Notes: generated from the sequence alone by a model not told the origin. A stretch of 64,000 nucleotides of DNA from Neorhizobium galegae (GCF_021391675.1 NZ_CP090095.1:3229501-3293500); one strand, 5' to 3'; counted from the stretch's first letter, positions 54,284 through 63,669 are shown. Numbers and translations: made by a program.

Positions 54284-56140
54284 ATGAGAATGTCCGCCCC
54301 CGTCCTCCCCCAAATTCTGGCCGCAACCGCCGCAGGCGCTGCCGCCACCGATCCAGCGCTCGGCCTTCTGCCGGTCTGGAAGCTCTCGGATCTCTATGCC
54401 GCCAAGGATGCCCCGGCCTTCACGGCCGACATGGAAAAGGCAAGCAAGCTCTCGATCGCCTTCGAAGAAAAGTGGAAGGGCAAGCTTACCGAAGCTGCGA
54501 CGAAGACCGGCGCCGGCGGTATCGGCGAGGCGCTCAAGGAATACGAGGCGCTCGACGACCTGCTCGGCAAGATCGGCTCGTTCGCCGGCCTCACCTATTT
54601 CTCCGACACGTCGAGCCCGGCGAACGGCAAGTTCTACGGCGACGTGCAGGCGAAGCTGACCGACCTCTCCGCACACCTGCTGTTCTTCGCGCTGGAACTC
54701 AACCGCATCGACGATGCGGTGATGGACGCCTGCATGGACCGCGATCCGGCCGCCGGCCACTACCGCCCCTGGCTGGTCGACCTCAGGAAGGACAAGCCTT
54801 TCCAGCTCGACGACAAGCTGGAACAGCTCTTCCTCGAAAAATCGATGACCTCGGCCGCCGCCTTCAATCGCCTGTTCGACGAGACCATGGCCGAGCTCCG
54901 ATTCGAGATCGACGGCGAGCAATTGCCGCTGGAAATCACCCTTAACATGCTGCAGGAGCCGCAGCCTGAAACCCGCGCCAAGGCCGCCGCAGCCTTGTCG
55001 AAGACTTTCGGCGACAACCTGCGCGTCTTCACGCTGATCACCAACACGCTCGCCAAGGACAAGGAAATCTCCGACCGCTGGCGCGGCTTCGAGGACATCG
55101 CCGACAGTCGCCATCTCGCCAACCGTGTCGAACGCGAAGTCGTCGATGCGCTCGCCGAAGCGGTCAGGCAGGCATACCCGCGCCTCTCGCATCGCTACTA
55201 CGCGATGAAGGCGAAGTGGCTCGGCGTCGACCAGCTGAATTTCTGGGACCGCAACGCGCCGCTGCCGGAAACCCCGAATGCGCTAATTTCCTGGACTGAG
55301 GCGAAGGATACCGTGCTCGACGCCTATCGCGGCTTTGCGCCCGAAATGGCGGATATCGCCGGTCGCTTCTTCGAGGAGGAATGGATCGACGCGCCGGTCC
55401 GTCCCGGCAAGGCGCCGGGCGCCTTCGCGCACCCGACCGTGCCGTCTGCCCACCCCTACGTGCTCGTCAACTACATGGGCAAGCCGCGTGACGTGATGAC
55501 GCTCGCCCACGAACTCGGCCACGGCGTGCACCAGGTTCTGGCCGGCGACCAGGGCGCGCTGATGTGCCAGACGCCGCTGACGCTTGCCGAAACCGCCTCC
55601 GTCTTCGGCGAGATGTTGACCTTCCGCGCGCTGCTGGAAAAGACCACCGACAAGCGCGAACGCAAGGCCATGCTCGCCCAGAAGGTCGAGGACATGATCA
55701 ACACGGTCGTGCGCCAGATCGCCTTCTACCAGTTCGAGCGCAAGGTCCACACGGCCCGCAAGGAAGGCGAACTGACCGCCGAGCAGATCGGCGAACTGTG
55801 GCTCTCCGTCCAGGGCGAGAGCCTGGGACCGGCGATCAAGATCTCGGAGGGTTATGAAAGCTGGTGGACCTATATCCCCCACTTCATCCACTCACCCTTC
55901 TACGTCTATGCCTATGCCTTCGGCGACTGCCTGGTGAACTCGCTTTACGCGGTCTACCAGAACGCCGCTCCGGGCTTCCAGCAGAAGTATTTCGAGCTCT
56001 TGAAGGCCGGCGGCACCAAGCATCACTCGGAACTCCTGAAGCCCTTCGGCCTCGACGCCACCGACCCGTCCTTCTGGTCCAAGGGCCTGTCGATGATCGA
56101 AGGCCTGATCGACGAGCTGGAGGCTCTGGACAAGGCCTGA
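54284..56140 (+). CDS. M3-family oligoendopeptidase (PepF type)
   Basis: 618 residues from ATG 54284, after 'AAGGAA' about 7 bases upstream. The track frame from 54176 has no support. The zinc site 'LAHELGHGVHQ' (HExxH with the metal His residues) and the third ligand in 'LAETASVFGEMLTF' are typical of the M3B PepF family, and 'IPHFIHSPFYVYAYAFGD' closes the domain. It cleaves short peptides in the cytosol. pabB starts 41 bases downstream. Confidence 0.93.
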   Translation: MRMSAPVLPQILAATAAGAAATDPALGLLPVWKLSDLYAAKDAPAFTADMEKASKLSIAFEEKWKGKLTEAATKTGAGGIGEALKEYEALDDLLGKIGSFAGLTYFSDTSSPANGKFYGDVQAKLTDLSAHLLFFALELNRIDDAVMDACMDRDPAAGHYRPWLVDLRKDKPFQLDDKLEQLFLEKSMTSAAAFNRLFDETMAELRFEIDGEQLPLEITLNMLQEPQPETRAKAAAALSKTFGDNLRVFTLITNTLAKDKEISDRWRGFEDIADSRHLANRVEREVVDALAEAVRQAYPRLSHRYYAMKAKWLGVDQLNFWDRNAPLPETPNALISWTEAKDTVLDAYRGFAPEMADIAGRFFEEEWIDAPVRPGKAPGAFAHPTVPSAHPYVLVNYMGKPRDVMTLAHELGHGVHQVLAGDQGALMCQTPLTLAETASVFGEMLTFRALLEKTTDKRERKAMLAQKVEDMINTVVRQIAFYQFERKVHTARKEGELTAEQIGELWLSVQGESLGPAIKISEGYESWWTYIPHFIHSPFYVYAYAFGDCLVNSLYAVYQNAAPGFQQKYFELLKAGGTKHHSELLKPFGLDATDPSFWSKGLSMIEGLIDELEALDKA

Positions 56141-56181
56141 CGCATTCCCTTAAGGCACTCCCATGCCCATAATACACTCCC

Positions 56182-57357
56182 ATGAGTGAGAAAGCGCCCT
56201 TCGCGCTCTTTCGTGACGACCCCGCCGGCCGGAGCCTCGTTTTCGACCGGCCGAAGGAAATCGTCACGGCCCGGACTGCCGCCGAGGTGCTGCCCGCACT
56301 TCGGCGCCTGGAAGACGCGCGCCTCGCCGGCCAATGGCTGGCAGGCTATATTTCCTACGAGACCGGCTACGTCTTCGAGGACAAGCTCCGGCACCTGATC
56401 GTCGATGACCGGCCGACGCCGCTGATCGCCATGGGCATATTCGACAAACCCTCGGGCAACGACCATCCACTCGCCGGACCGCCCGACACGATCGTGGACG
56501 ACGGCTCCTCGCAAGGCTCCTTCCTCAGCGAACCCCGCGCGACGTGGGATTTTGCGACCTACCAGGAACGGTTCGACCGGCTTCACCGGCACCTGCGCAG
56601 CGGCAACTGCTACCAGGCGAACCTGACCATGCCGGTCGCGGCACGCTGGCACGGCGATCCGCTGTCCGCCTTCTGGTCCCTCGTCGCCCGCCAGCCGGTG
56701 CGCTACGGCGCCTATATCGACTTTGGCGGCCCGCTCGTGCTGTCGCGCTCGCCGGAACTGTTCTTCTCGGTCGATGCGGACCGCTTCATCGAGACCCATC
56801 CGATGAAAGGCACCGCCCCGCGCGGCGCGACGGCGGAAGAAGACGAAGCGATCATCGCCGAGATGCTCGGCGACGAGAAGACGCTCGCCGAAAACCGGAT
56901 GATCGTCGACCTGCTGCGCAACGACATTTCTATGATCAGCGAGGTCGGCACGCTCTCGGTGCCCAAACTCTTCGAGATCGAAACCTATCCGACCGTCCAC
57001 CAGATGGTCAGCCACGTGCGGGCAAGGCTGCTGCCCGAGATCGGCTTTCCCGAGATTCTCGCCGCGCTCTTTCCCTGCGGCTCGATCACCGGAGCGCCGA
57101 AAATGTGGGCCATGCGCATCCTCGCCGATCTCGAAACGGAACCGCGCGACGTCTATTGCGGCGCCATCGGCTGGTGCGATCCGGCCGGCCCGATGCGTTT
57201 TTCGGTGGCCATCCGCACGATCACACTTTTCAACGACGAAAAAGCCGTCTTCAATGTCGGCGGCGGCATCGTCTTCGACTCGAAGGCCGAAGCCGAGTAT
57301 GACGAGTGCCTGTTGAAGGCACGCTTTGCGGTGGGCGACCAATGGATTTCTCGCTGA
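56182..57357 (+). CDS. pabB: Aminodeoxychorismate synthase component I
   Basis: 391 residues. It belongs to the short PabB type lacking most of the N-terminal Trp-binding lobe. 'SGNCYQANLT', 'SRSPELFFSVD', 'HPMKGTAPRGAT', 'LRNDISMISEVG' and 'FPCGSITGAPK' are chorismate-binding motifs. With a glutamine amidotransferase it makes 4-amino-4-deoxychorismate for folate. Its last 16 bases overlap pabC, so the two are coupled. No pabA is in the window. Confidence 0.92.
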   Translation: MSEKAPFALFRDDPAGRSLVFDRPKEIVTARTAAEVLPALRRLEDARLAGQWLAGYISYETGYVFEDKLRHLIVDDRPTPLIAMGIFDKPSGNDHPLAGPPDTIVDDGSSQGSFLSEPRATWDFATYQERFDRLHRHLRSGNCYQANLTMPVAARWHGDPLSAFWSLVARQPVRYGAYIDFGGPLVLSRSPELFFSVDADRFIETHPMKGTAPRGATAEEDEAIIAEMLGDEKTLAENRMIVDLLRNDISMISEVGTLSVPKLFEIETYPTVHQMVSHVRARLLPEIGFPEILAALFPCGSITGAPKMWAMRILADLETEPRDVYCGAIGWCDPAGPMRFSVAIRTITLFNDEKAVFNVGGGIVFDSKAEAEYDECLLKARFAVGDQWISR

Positions 57358-58046
57358 TCGAAACAATGCGCTGGGAACCGGGCAACGGCTTGCTTCGGAT
57401 GGACCAGCATTTGCGCCGGCTCAGCCGGTCGGCGGACGCACTCGGTTTCCGCCAGCCACCGGCGGATACGCTGAAACAGCTCCAAGCGACGACGACCGGC
57501 GGCGAGACGCCGCTCCGCGTCCGTCTCGTCATGACCTATCGCGGCAAGATCGAGATCACCACCACGCCCTTCACACCCTTGCCCGCCGATACCCTCTGGC
57601 GGATCCAGGTCGCCAAAACGATGCTTCCCTCGGACGACCCGACCTATCGCCACAAGACCTCCAAGCGCGAGCTCTACGAGGCCGCCCGCGCCGAATTTTC
57701 TCCCGAAGAGGCAGATGAGGTGATTCTCCTCAACGAGCGCGGCGAGGTCTGCGAAGGCACGATCACCAATGTCTTCGCGGAGACGGCGGACAGTTTGCTT
57801 CTGACGCCTGCGCTGTCGAGCGGCCTCCTGCCCGGCATCCTGCGCGCCGACCTGATCCGCGAGGGAAAAGCGAAAAGCCAGGTCCTCCGTCTCGCCGACC
57901 TCGAAAACCGCCGCTTCTTCGTCGGCAATTCGCTGCGCGGCCTGATCCCAGCCGAACTCGTCGCCCAGGCCGCCCGATCGGAAATGCCGGCGGAAGCCCC
58001 TCGCCCCGCCGCCCGCCCCGCAAAAATGGCCAGAGCGGGCCGGTAA
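57342..58046 (+). CDS. pabC: Aminotransferase class IV, probable aminodeoxychorismate lyase
   Basis: 234 residues from ATG 57342, inside the pabB end. 'SLIETMRWEPG', 'HKTSKRELYEAAR' (PLP Lys) and 'NERGEVCEGTITNVF' (phosphate-binding loop) are fold-type IV marks. It would release p-aminobenzoate and pyruvate from aminodeoxychorismate, and the overlap with pabB strongly supports that role over branched-chain transamination. The C-terminal tail ('ARPAKMARAGR') is basic and disordered. Confidence 0.87.
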   Translation: MDFSLIETMRWEPGNGLLRMDQHLRRLSRSADALGFRQPPADTLKQLQATTTGGETPLRVRLVMTYRGKIEITTTPFTPLPADTLWRIQVAKTMLPSDDPTYRHKTSKRELYEAARAEFSPEEADEVILLNERGEVCEGTITNVFAETADSLLLTPALSSGLLPGILRADLIREGKAKSQVLRLADLENRRFFVGNSLRGLIPAELVAQAARSEMPAEAPRPAARPAKMARAGR

Positions 58047-58421
58047 ATGGCCGCGCCCAGCCCCCTCTCCGATCACCTGCTTGCGCTGGAGCTCGCCTTA
58101 CAGAGCCGCGAGGTCCGCGGCTCCGAACAAAAGCTGCGCGAACTGCTGGCCCCGGAATTCCGCGAATTCGGCCGCTCCGGCCTCGCCTACACGTTCGACG
58201 ATATCGTCACCCGCCTCGTCGCCGAGACCGGCCCGAACAACACGTCGATCTCTGATTTCAGCGCTGCGATGCTGAGCGACACGATCGCGCTCGCCACCTA
58301 CCGCGGCACCCGCGTCAACGAGGACGGCAGCCAGCTCTTCGCCAACCGCAGCTCCATCTGGCGCCTCGATCCGGACGGCAAGTGGCGCATGGTTTTCCAC
58401 CAGGGTACTGCGACCGAGTGA
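58047..58421 (+). CDS. NTF2-fold (DUF4440-like) protein
   Basis: 124 residues starting at the base after the pabC stop. 'LLALELALQSREVRGSEQKLRELLAPEFREFGRSG' (abridged) and the closing 'SIWRLDPDGKWRMVFHQGT' fit the DUF4440 NTF2-like family. The biological role is unknown. It is translationally adjacent to pabC. Its stop abuts the stop of the convergent toxin gene with no spacer. Confidence 0.85.
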   Translation: MAAPSPLSDHLLALELALQSREVRGSEQKLRELLAPEFREFGRSGLAYTFDDIVTRLVAETGPNNTSISDFSAAMLSDTIALATYRGTRVNEDGSQLFANRSSIWRLDPDGKWRMVFHQGTATE

Positions 58422-58715
58422 CTAGTCGGCCAGATCCGTGCGGGGCTTTCGCCGACGGCCGTCAAACACTTCGATGATTTCGATATCCTCACCCACCATT
58501 CGATAGATCAGCGAATAGGCTGATTGCGATAAAATGAGACGACGCACTCCGAGTTTTGCCGTCTGGAGGCCCGCCTGAGGATGCGCGATCAGCAGTTCCG
58601 CGATATCGAGCAGTCTCGCCGCCATCTCGTTTGCGGCCTGCGGATTATGCTCGGCGATATAACTGCGAAGATGAACAAGATCGGCGATCGCCGCCTCGGC
58701 CCAGATGAGCCTCAT
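58422..58715 (-). CDS. RelE/ParE-family toxin
   Basis: 97 residues. 'IWAEAAIADLVHLRSYIAE', 'AANEMAARLLDIAELL' and 'YSLIYRMVGEDIEIIEVFDGRR' follow the ParE/RelE superfamily pattern (two helices, then strands ending in the 'Y.I.Y.....I.I..V.H..R' motif; here the His is replaced by Asp). ParE members poison gyrase and RelE members cut mRNA; this one looks ParE-like by its long first helices. The start overlaps the antitoxin stop as ATGA. Confidence 0.87.
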   Translation of the reverse strand: MRLIWAEAAIADLVHLRSYIAEHNPQAANEMAARLLDIAELLIAHPQAGLQTAKLGVRRLILSQSAYSLIYRMVGEDIEIIEVFDGRRRKPRTDLAD

Positions 58716-58996
58716 CGATGCGTCTTGATGATGTCCGGCTTGGGTGCCGCGCCTTCATCGGCCGTACCCCAGCTCCTCAGCCAGCCGGCCACCGCTTCAT
58801 GTGAGACGAAATCGCCTTTGTCGGCGCGCTCGACCGCGGCATCGAGGGCCTCGATCTCCAACTCGTGCTGTGAGAGATAGTCTTCGAGCGCTTCCTCGGC
58901 GAGCGCTGTCGCGGACCGATTGGTCGCCGAGGACAGCCGGTCGAGCCGTTCCTTCATTTCGCCCGAAATGCGAAGTGAGACCACATGCGACGTCAT
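58712..58996 (-). CDS. Ribbon-helix-helix antitoxin
   Basis: 94 residues. The N terminus 'VVSLRISGEMKERLDRLSSATNRSATALAEEALEDYL' (abridged) is a ribbon-helix-helix DNA-binding domain of the CopG/ParD type. The C-terminal part would bind and neutralise the toxin. It is the first gene of the pair, coupled by ATGA. No strong palindrome was noticed upstream. Confidence 0.87.
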   Translation of the reverse strand: MTSHVVSLRISGEMKERLDRLSSATNRSATALAEEALEDYLSQHELEIEALDAAVERADKGDFVSHEAVAGWLRSWGTADEGAAPKPDIIKTHR

Positions 58997-59352
58997 GGAC
59001 CGTATGCCTCCAATTTCCCTGGTCTATAGCACAAAGCCCGATGCCATGAAACTCGCTTGCACGCCCCACGATGGCTTGTCGAAGCCCTTCATGATCGGGC
59101 TGCGGCAACTCGATCCGGCCCGCCGCGTCGAACCGGACGTCGAGCTTGTCGCAGCTCTCCGGAAATCCGAAGCGACGCCCGCCGTCGTCGAATAACGCCG
59201 CCGATTCATACCCGAAAACCGACAGGCTCTTTATTGTGACGAAGTTTTATGATCTAGAGCGCCGCGAATTGCCCGAGTGCAGCCTTTAATTTCCATTCCA
59301 CTGCCGAATAAGCGGGGCAGCGGCCCACAAGGCCGCGATCAAGGAGAAAGAC
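58997..59352. other. Intergenic region before the homospermidine synthase gene
   Basis: 356 bases. It holds the antitoxin promoter, a short gene remnant (59046-59195) and the leader of hss with 'AAGGAGAAAGAC' directly before the start. No RNA element was recognised. Confidence 0.5.
59046..59195 (+). pseudogene. Possible N-terminal remnant of a DUF3445-type protein
   Basis: A 49-codon ATG frame reading 'CTPHDGLSKPFMIGLRQLDPA', cut short here, then 'RRVEPD'. The pattern 'PYDGS.KPF.IGL..LD...WIEPD' opens the much longer DUF3445 proteins. Nothing of the remaining 250 or so residues follows, so if the match is right this is a truncated relic. The match is from memory of the family and is unverified. 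Confidence 0.3.
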
Positions 59353-60804
59353 ATGTCAGAGACTACCTATCCGGTTTATGGCGAAATCACCGGTCCGATC
59401 GTGATGATCGGTTTCGGCTCGATCGGCCGCGGCACGCTGCCGCTGATCGAACGCCATTTCAAGTTCGACAAGAGCCGGATGGTCGTCATCGACCCGCGCG
59501 AAGAACCCGCCGACATGGAGATCCTCAAGAAGCACGGCGTCCGTCACATCAAGGAATTCGTGACCAAGGAGAACTACAAGGAACTCCTGAAGCCGCTTCT
59601 GACCGAAGGCAAGGGCCAGGGCTTCTGCGTCAACCTGTCGGTCGACACCGGCTCGCTCGACCTGATGAAGCTCTGCCGCAAGCTCGACGTCCTCTACATC
59701 GACACGGTCGTCGAGCCCTGGCTCGGCTTCTACTTCGACAAGAACATGAAGAATTCCGAGCGCACCAACTATGCGCTGCGTGAAACCGTGCGCAAGGAAA
59801 AGGCCAAGAGCCCGGGCGGCGCCACCGCCGTTTCCACCTGCGGCGCCAACCCGGGCATGGTCTCCTGGTTCGTCAAGCAGGCGCTGGTCAACCTTGCCAA
59901 CGACACCGGCCTGAAGTTCGACGAGCCGGATCAGCACGATCGCGAAGGTTGGGCCAAGCTGATGAAGAAGCTCGGCGTCAAGGGCGTCCACATCGCCGAG
60001 CGCGACACCCAGCGCACCAAGCATCCGAAGCCGCTCAACGTCTTCTGGAACACCTGGTCGGTCGAAGGCTTCATCTCCGAAGGCATGCAGCCGGCCGAAC
60101 TGGGCTGGGGCACCCATGAGGAATGGATGCCGAAGAACGCCAAGAAGCACAAGAAGGGCAACAAGGCCGCCATCTACCTCGAACAGCCGGGCGCCAACAC
60201 CCGCGTCCGCTCCTGGTGCCCGACGCCCGGTCCGCAGTATGGCTTCCTCGTCACCCACAACGAATCGATCTCGATCGCCGACTATTTCACAGTGCGCGAC
60301 AAGGACGGCGAAGTGACCTTCCGCCCGACCTGCCACTACGCCTACCATCCGGCCAATGACGCGGTCCTGTCGCTGCATGAAATGTTCGGCAACGGCGGCA
60401 CCCCGCAGCCGGTCCATCACGTTCTCGACGAGGACGAATTGGAGGACGGCATCGACGAACTCGGCGTCCTGCTCTACGGCCACGAGAAGAACGCCTACTG
60501 GTTCGGTTCGCGCCTGTCGCTCGAAGAAACCCGCCGCATCGCGCCTTACCAGAACGCCACCGGCCTGCAGGTGACCTCGGCGGTTCTCTCCGGCATGGTC
60601 TGGGCGCTCGAAAACCCGACCGCCGGCATCGTCGAAGCCGATGAGATCGACTACAAGCGCTGCCTCGAAGTGCAGCTGCCCTATCTCGGCCCGGTCGAAG
60701 GTCACTACACCGACTGGACCCCGCTCGACGGTCGCCCGGGCCTCTTCCCGGAAGACATCGACGAGAAGGATCCGTGGCAGTTCAAGAACATCCTGGTTCG
60801 CTAA
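59353..60804 (+). CDS. hss: Homospermidine synthase
   Basis: 483 residues. The dinucleotide fold ('MIGFGSIGRGTLPLI'), 'YIDTVVEPW', 'CGANPGMVSWFVK' and the long C-terminal domain with 'GHEKNAYWFGSRLS' match bacterial homospermidine synthase. It joins two putrescines (or spermidine and putrescine) with NAD+ to give homospermidine, the major polyamine of many rhizobia. A strong 'AAGGAG' precedes the ATG and an intrinsic terminator follows. The gene is monocistronic. Confidence 0.96.
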   Translation: MSETTYPVYGEITGPIVMIGFGSIGRGTLPLIERHFKFDKSRMVVIDPREEPADMEILKKHGVRHIKEFVTKENYKELLKPLLTEGKGQGFCVNLSVDTGSLDLMKLCRKLDVLYIDTVVEPWLGFYFDKNMKNSERTNYALRETVRKEKAKSPGGATAVSTCGANPGMVSWFVKQALVNLANDTGLKFDEPDQHDREGWAKLMKKLGVKGVHIAERDTQRTKHPKPLNVFWNTWSVEGFISEGMQPAELGWGTHEEWMPKNAKKHKKGNKAAIYLEQPGANTRVRSWCPTPGPQYGFLVTHNESISIADYFTVRDKDGEVTFRPTCHYAYHPANDAVLSLHEMFGNGGTPQPVHHVLDEDELEDGIDELGVLLYGHEKNAYWFGSRLSLEETRRIAPYQNATGLQVTSAVLSGMVWALENPTAGIVEADEIDYKRCLEVQLPYLGPVEGHYTDWTPLDGRPGLFPEDIDEKDPWQFKNILVR

Positions 60805-60865
60805 TTTCGCGAGCAGGTTCGTTAATCCAACGAACGGGTCCGTTGATCCGATAAAAGACAATAGA

Positions 60866-60896
60866 AACCGCCTGCCTCGCCGCAGGCGGTTTTTTG
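60866..60896 (+). terminator. Intrinsic terminator of hss
   Basis: Perfect eleven-base arms AAACCGCCTGC (60866-60876) and GCAGGCGGTTT (60883-60893), with a T-run completing the tail. A short GTTCGTT/AACGAAC palindrome (60817-60835) lies in between. Confidence 0.88.
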
Positions 60897-61000
60897 CATG
60901 TTGAAAGCTCTTGCCTTTTCAAGGCCACATCTTGCGTTACATAGGGCGATGGCGGCAAGGTTTGCCAACCTAAGCCGGACCGAATCGCGGGAGACTGATC

Positions 61001-61360
61001 ATGAAATTTAAAGTGAGCTTTGCGCTCATCGCCGCAGCCAGCTTGACCGCCTGCGTTTCTTCCCCTCCGCCGCAACAGATGGCGGCCGTGCAGCCGCAGG
61101 GCGTCGAAGGAAGCTGGGTCGATCCGAACGGCATCGTCTCGTCGTTCCAGGCCGGCACGTTCAACACCCGCTCCAGCGACAGCAACACGCTGCTCGCCTC
61201 GGGCACCTATACCAGCCTCTCGCCGACGCTGGTCGAGATCAACATGACCTCGCTGGTGCGCAAGACCCAGTCGCGTGTCAACTGCTCGCTGGTCAGCATC
61301 AACCAGCTCAACTGCACGCAGGATAGCGGCGCCCAGTTCTCGCTGGCCCGCCGCGGCTGA
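61001..61360 (+). CDS. Omp10-type outer membrane lipoprotein
   Basis: 119 residues. A lipoprotein signal with lipobox 'LTAC' at about residues 15-18 is followed by '[19 protein letters not shown]', '[14 protein letters not shown]', '[13 protein letters not shown]' and a closing 'FSLARR'. The pattern, length and spacing resemble the Omp10 lipoprotein of Brucella and its rhizobial homologues. The role is structural or unknown. It is monocistronic with its own terminator. Confidence 0.8.
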   Translation: MKFKVSFALIAAASLTACVSSPPPQQMAAVQPQGVEGSWVDPNGIVSSFQAGTFNTRSSDSNTLLASGTYTSLSPTLVEINMTSLVRKTQSRVNCSLVSINQLNCTQDSGAQFSLARRG

Positions 61361-61390
61361 GACGACACATCCTCGTCCCGATCATCGCGA

Positions 61391-61410
61391 CCCCGCCTCG
61401 GCGGGGTTTT
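61391..61410 (+). terminator. Intrinsic terminator of the Omp10-like gene
   Basis: CCCCGC-CTCG-GCGGGG followed by TTTTCG. Confidence 0.8.
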
Positions 61411-61573
61411 CGCGTTTTGCGTGCATTCATTTACGAATGCACTACCGTCACATTTCCCTTGAACCCACCATCGGTTGATGAAAACATGCCCGCCGGAACG
61501 GTTGTCACATTGAAAAACTAGAACAGATAAAAAGGGCGGCACAGCCGTCCGAATTAAAAAGAGGAGAGATCAG

Positions 61574-63625
61574 ATGAAGAAGACATTGGGGCTCGGGCTG
61601 CTGACCGCGTCGGTCATGGCTCTTTCAAGCGGCGCGGCATTTGCCGATTTCGAGCTCAATATCCTGCACATCAACGACTTCCATTCACGTCTCGAATCGA
61701 TCAACGCAACCGATTCCACCTGCTCGGCCGAGGATGAAGGCAAGGGCGTCTGCTTCGGCGGCGCATCCCGCCTACTGACCGCCATCAACCAGACCCGCGA
61801 CGCGCTGAAGGCTCAGAACAAGAACGTCATTCTCCTCAACGGCGGCGACAACTTCCAGGGCTCTCTCTTCTACACGACCTATAAGGGTGCGGCCGAAGCC
61901 GAAGCGCTGAACGCCATGAAGTTCGACGCCATGACCGTCGGCAACCATGAATTCGACGACAGCGACGACGTGCTTGCCACCTTCCTCGACAAGATCCAGT
62001 TCCCGGTCGTCACCGCCAACGTCGTGCCGAGCGCCGCCGCCAAGATCGGCAACCGCATCAAGCCCTCGCTGGTGCTGACCGTCGGAGGCCAGAAGATCGG
62101 CATCGTCGGCGCCGTCACCAACGACACCGCCGAAATCGCCAATCCCGGCCCGAACATCACCATTGCCGACGACGTCGCCAAGATCACCGAAGCCGTCCAG
62201 GGCCTCAAGGCCCAGGGCGTCGACAAGATCATCGCACTGACCCATGTCGGTTATCCGCGCGACCTCACCATGATCGCCAAGATCCCGGATGTCGACGTCG
62301 TCGTCGGCGGCCATACCCACACGCTGCTGTCGAACACCGCCAAGGGCGCCGAAGGCCCCTACCCGACCTGGTCGGACAACCCGGGCGGCTACAAGGTCCC
62401 GGTCGTCCAAGCCTATCAGTATTCGAAGTATCTCGGCGACATCAAAATCGTCTTCGACGACAGCGGTGTCGTGAAGTCGGCCGAGGGCGAGCCGATCCTC
62501 ATGGACAAGTCGATCACCCCGGACCCGGCCTTCCTGGCCCGCGTCGCGGAGCTGAAGAAGCCGATCGAGGACATGAAGAAGAAGGTCGTCGGCGCCTCCG
62601 AAGCCGTGATCGACGGTGACCGCCGCGTCTGCCGCGCCAAGGAATGCTCGATGGGCAACCTGGTCGCCGATGCCATGCTCGACCGCACCAAGGGTCAGGG
62701 CATCACCATCGCCATCCAGAACGGCGGCGGCCTGCGCGCCTCGATCGACGCCGGCGAAGTCACCCAGGGCGAAGTCGTCAGCGTCCTGCCTTTCCAGAAC
62801 ACGCTCGCCACCTTCCAGCTCACCGGTGCCGATGTCATCAAGGCCCTGGAAAACGGCGTCAGCCAGATCGATGACGGCGCCGGCCGTTTCCCGCAGGTCG
62901 CTGGCCTCAAATATTCCTTCGACAAGTCGAAGCCGGCCGGCTCCAAGGTCAGCGACGTGCAGGTCAAGGACGGCGACAAGTTCGTCGCCATCGACCCGGC
63001 CAAGAGCTACGGCGTGGTCACCAACAATTTCATGCGTGCAGGTGGCGACGGTTATGCCATCTTCAAGACCGGCGGCAAGAACGCCTATGACTACGGTCCG
63101 GACCTCGCCGACGTGACGGCGGAATTCGTGGCTGCCCGAAACCCTTACAAGCCCTATACGGACGGCCGCGTCACCGACCTGACCCCGGCAAGCTACACGC
63201 CGCCGGCAAAGCCTGCGCCGGCCGCTCCTCCGGCGGCTGCTCCTGCCGCACCGGCTCCGACAGCCGCGGCTCCTGCTCCGGCTGCCCCGGCCCCGGCAGC
63301 AACGCCGGCCCCGACCATGGCGGCACCCGCAGCCCCTGCACCTGCCGCTCCCGCTCCCTCGATGGCGGCTCCGGCAGCACCTGCCGCTCCGGCCCCGAAC
63401 ACCATGGCCGCAGCCCCGGCAAAGCCTGCTCCGGCAGCGGCTCCCGCCGCTCCGCAGCCGGCCGGTCCGACCAAGTACACGGTCGCCAAGGGTGACTCGC
63501 TGTGGAAGATCGCCGAAGCCACCTATGGCGACGGCGAAAAGTGGACCGAGATCGCCAAGCTCAACGCACTGCGCCACCCGAATGTCATCCAGGTCGGCGC
63601 CGAGCTGGAACTGCCGGCGAAATAA
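61574..63625 (+). CDS. Periplasmic 5'-nucleotidase/UshA-like metallophosphatase with C-terminal LysM domain
   Basis: 683 residues. A signal peptide ('LLTASVMALSSGAAFA') precedes a calcineurin-like domain ('ILHINDFHSRLE', 'LNGGDNFQGS', 'TVGNHEFDD', 'ALTHVGY', 'VVGGHTHT') and a 5'-nucleotidase C-terminal domain ('MGNLVADAML', 'QNGGGLRASID', 'LPFQNTLATFQLTG'). A Pro/Ala-rich linker of roughly 90 residues (about 540-630) follows, then a LysM domain ('YTVAKGDSLWKIAE'). It would dephosphorylate nucleotides in the periplasm while held on peptidoglycan by LysM. 'GAGGAGAG' precedes the ATG. Confidence 0.92.
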   Translation: MKKTLGLGLLTASVMALSSGAAFADFELNILHINDFHSRLESINATDSTCSAEDEGKGVCFGGASRLLTAINQTRDALKAQNKNVILLNGGDNFQGSLFYTTYKGAAEAEALNAMKFDAMTVGNHEFDDSDDVLATFLDKIQFPVVTANVVPSAAAKIGNRIKPSLVLTVGGQKIGIVGAVTNDTAEIANPGPNITIADDVAKITEAVQGLKAQGVDKIIALTHVGYPRDLTMIAKIPDVDVVVGGHTHTLLSNTAKGAEGPYPTWSDNPGGYKVPVVQAYQYSKYLGDIKIVFDDSGVVKSAEGEPILMDKSITPDPAFLARVAELKKPIEDMKKKVVGASEAVIDGDRRVCRAKECSMGNLVADAMLDRTKGQGITIAIQNGGGLRASIDAGEVTQGEVVSVLPFQNTLATFQLTGADVIKALENGVSQIDDGAGRFPQVAGLKYSFDKSKPAGSKVSDVQVKDGDKFVAIDPAKSYGVVTNNFMRAGGDGYAIFKTGGKNAYDYGPDLADVTAEFVAARNPYKPYTDGRVTDLTPASYTPPAKPAPAAPPAAAPAAPAPTAAAPAPAAPAPAATPAPTMAAPAAPAPAAPAPSMAAPAAPAAPAPNTMAAAPAKPAPAAAPAAPQPAGPTKYTVAKGDSLWKIAEATYGDGEKWTEIAKLNALRHPNVIQVGAELELPAK

Positions 63626-63669
63626 GCCGCCGGCATCGCTGACAAGGACAATTTGTCTCGTTTCTTCAG

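Noticed and set aside
63193..63522. Gly/Ala-rich minus-strand frame opposite the 5'-nucleotidase linker
   Set aside because: It is the complement of the Pro/Ala linker codons and purely compositional.
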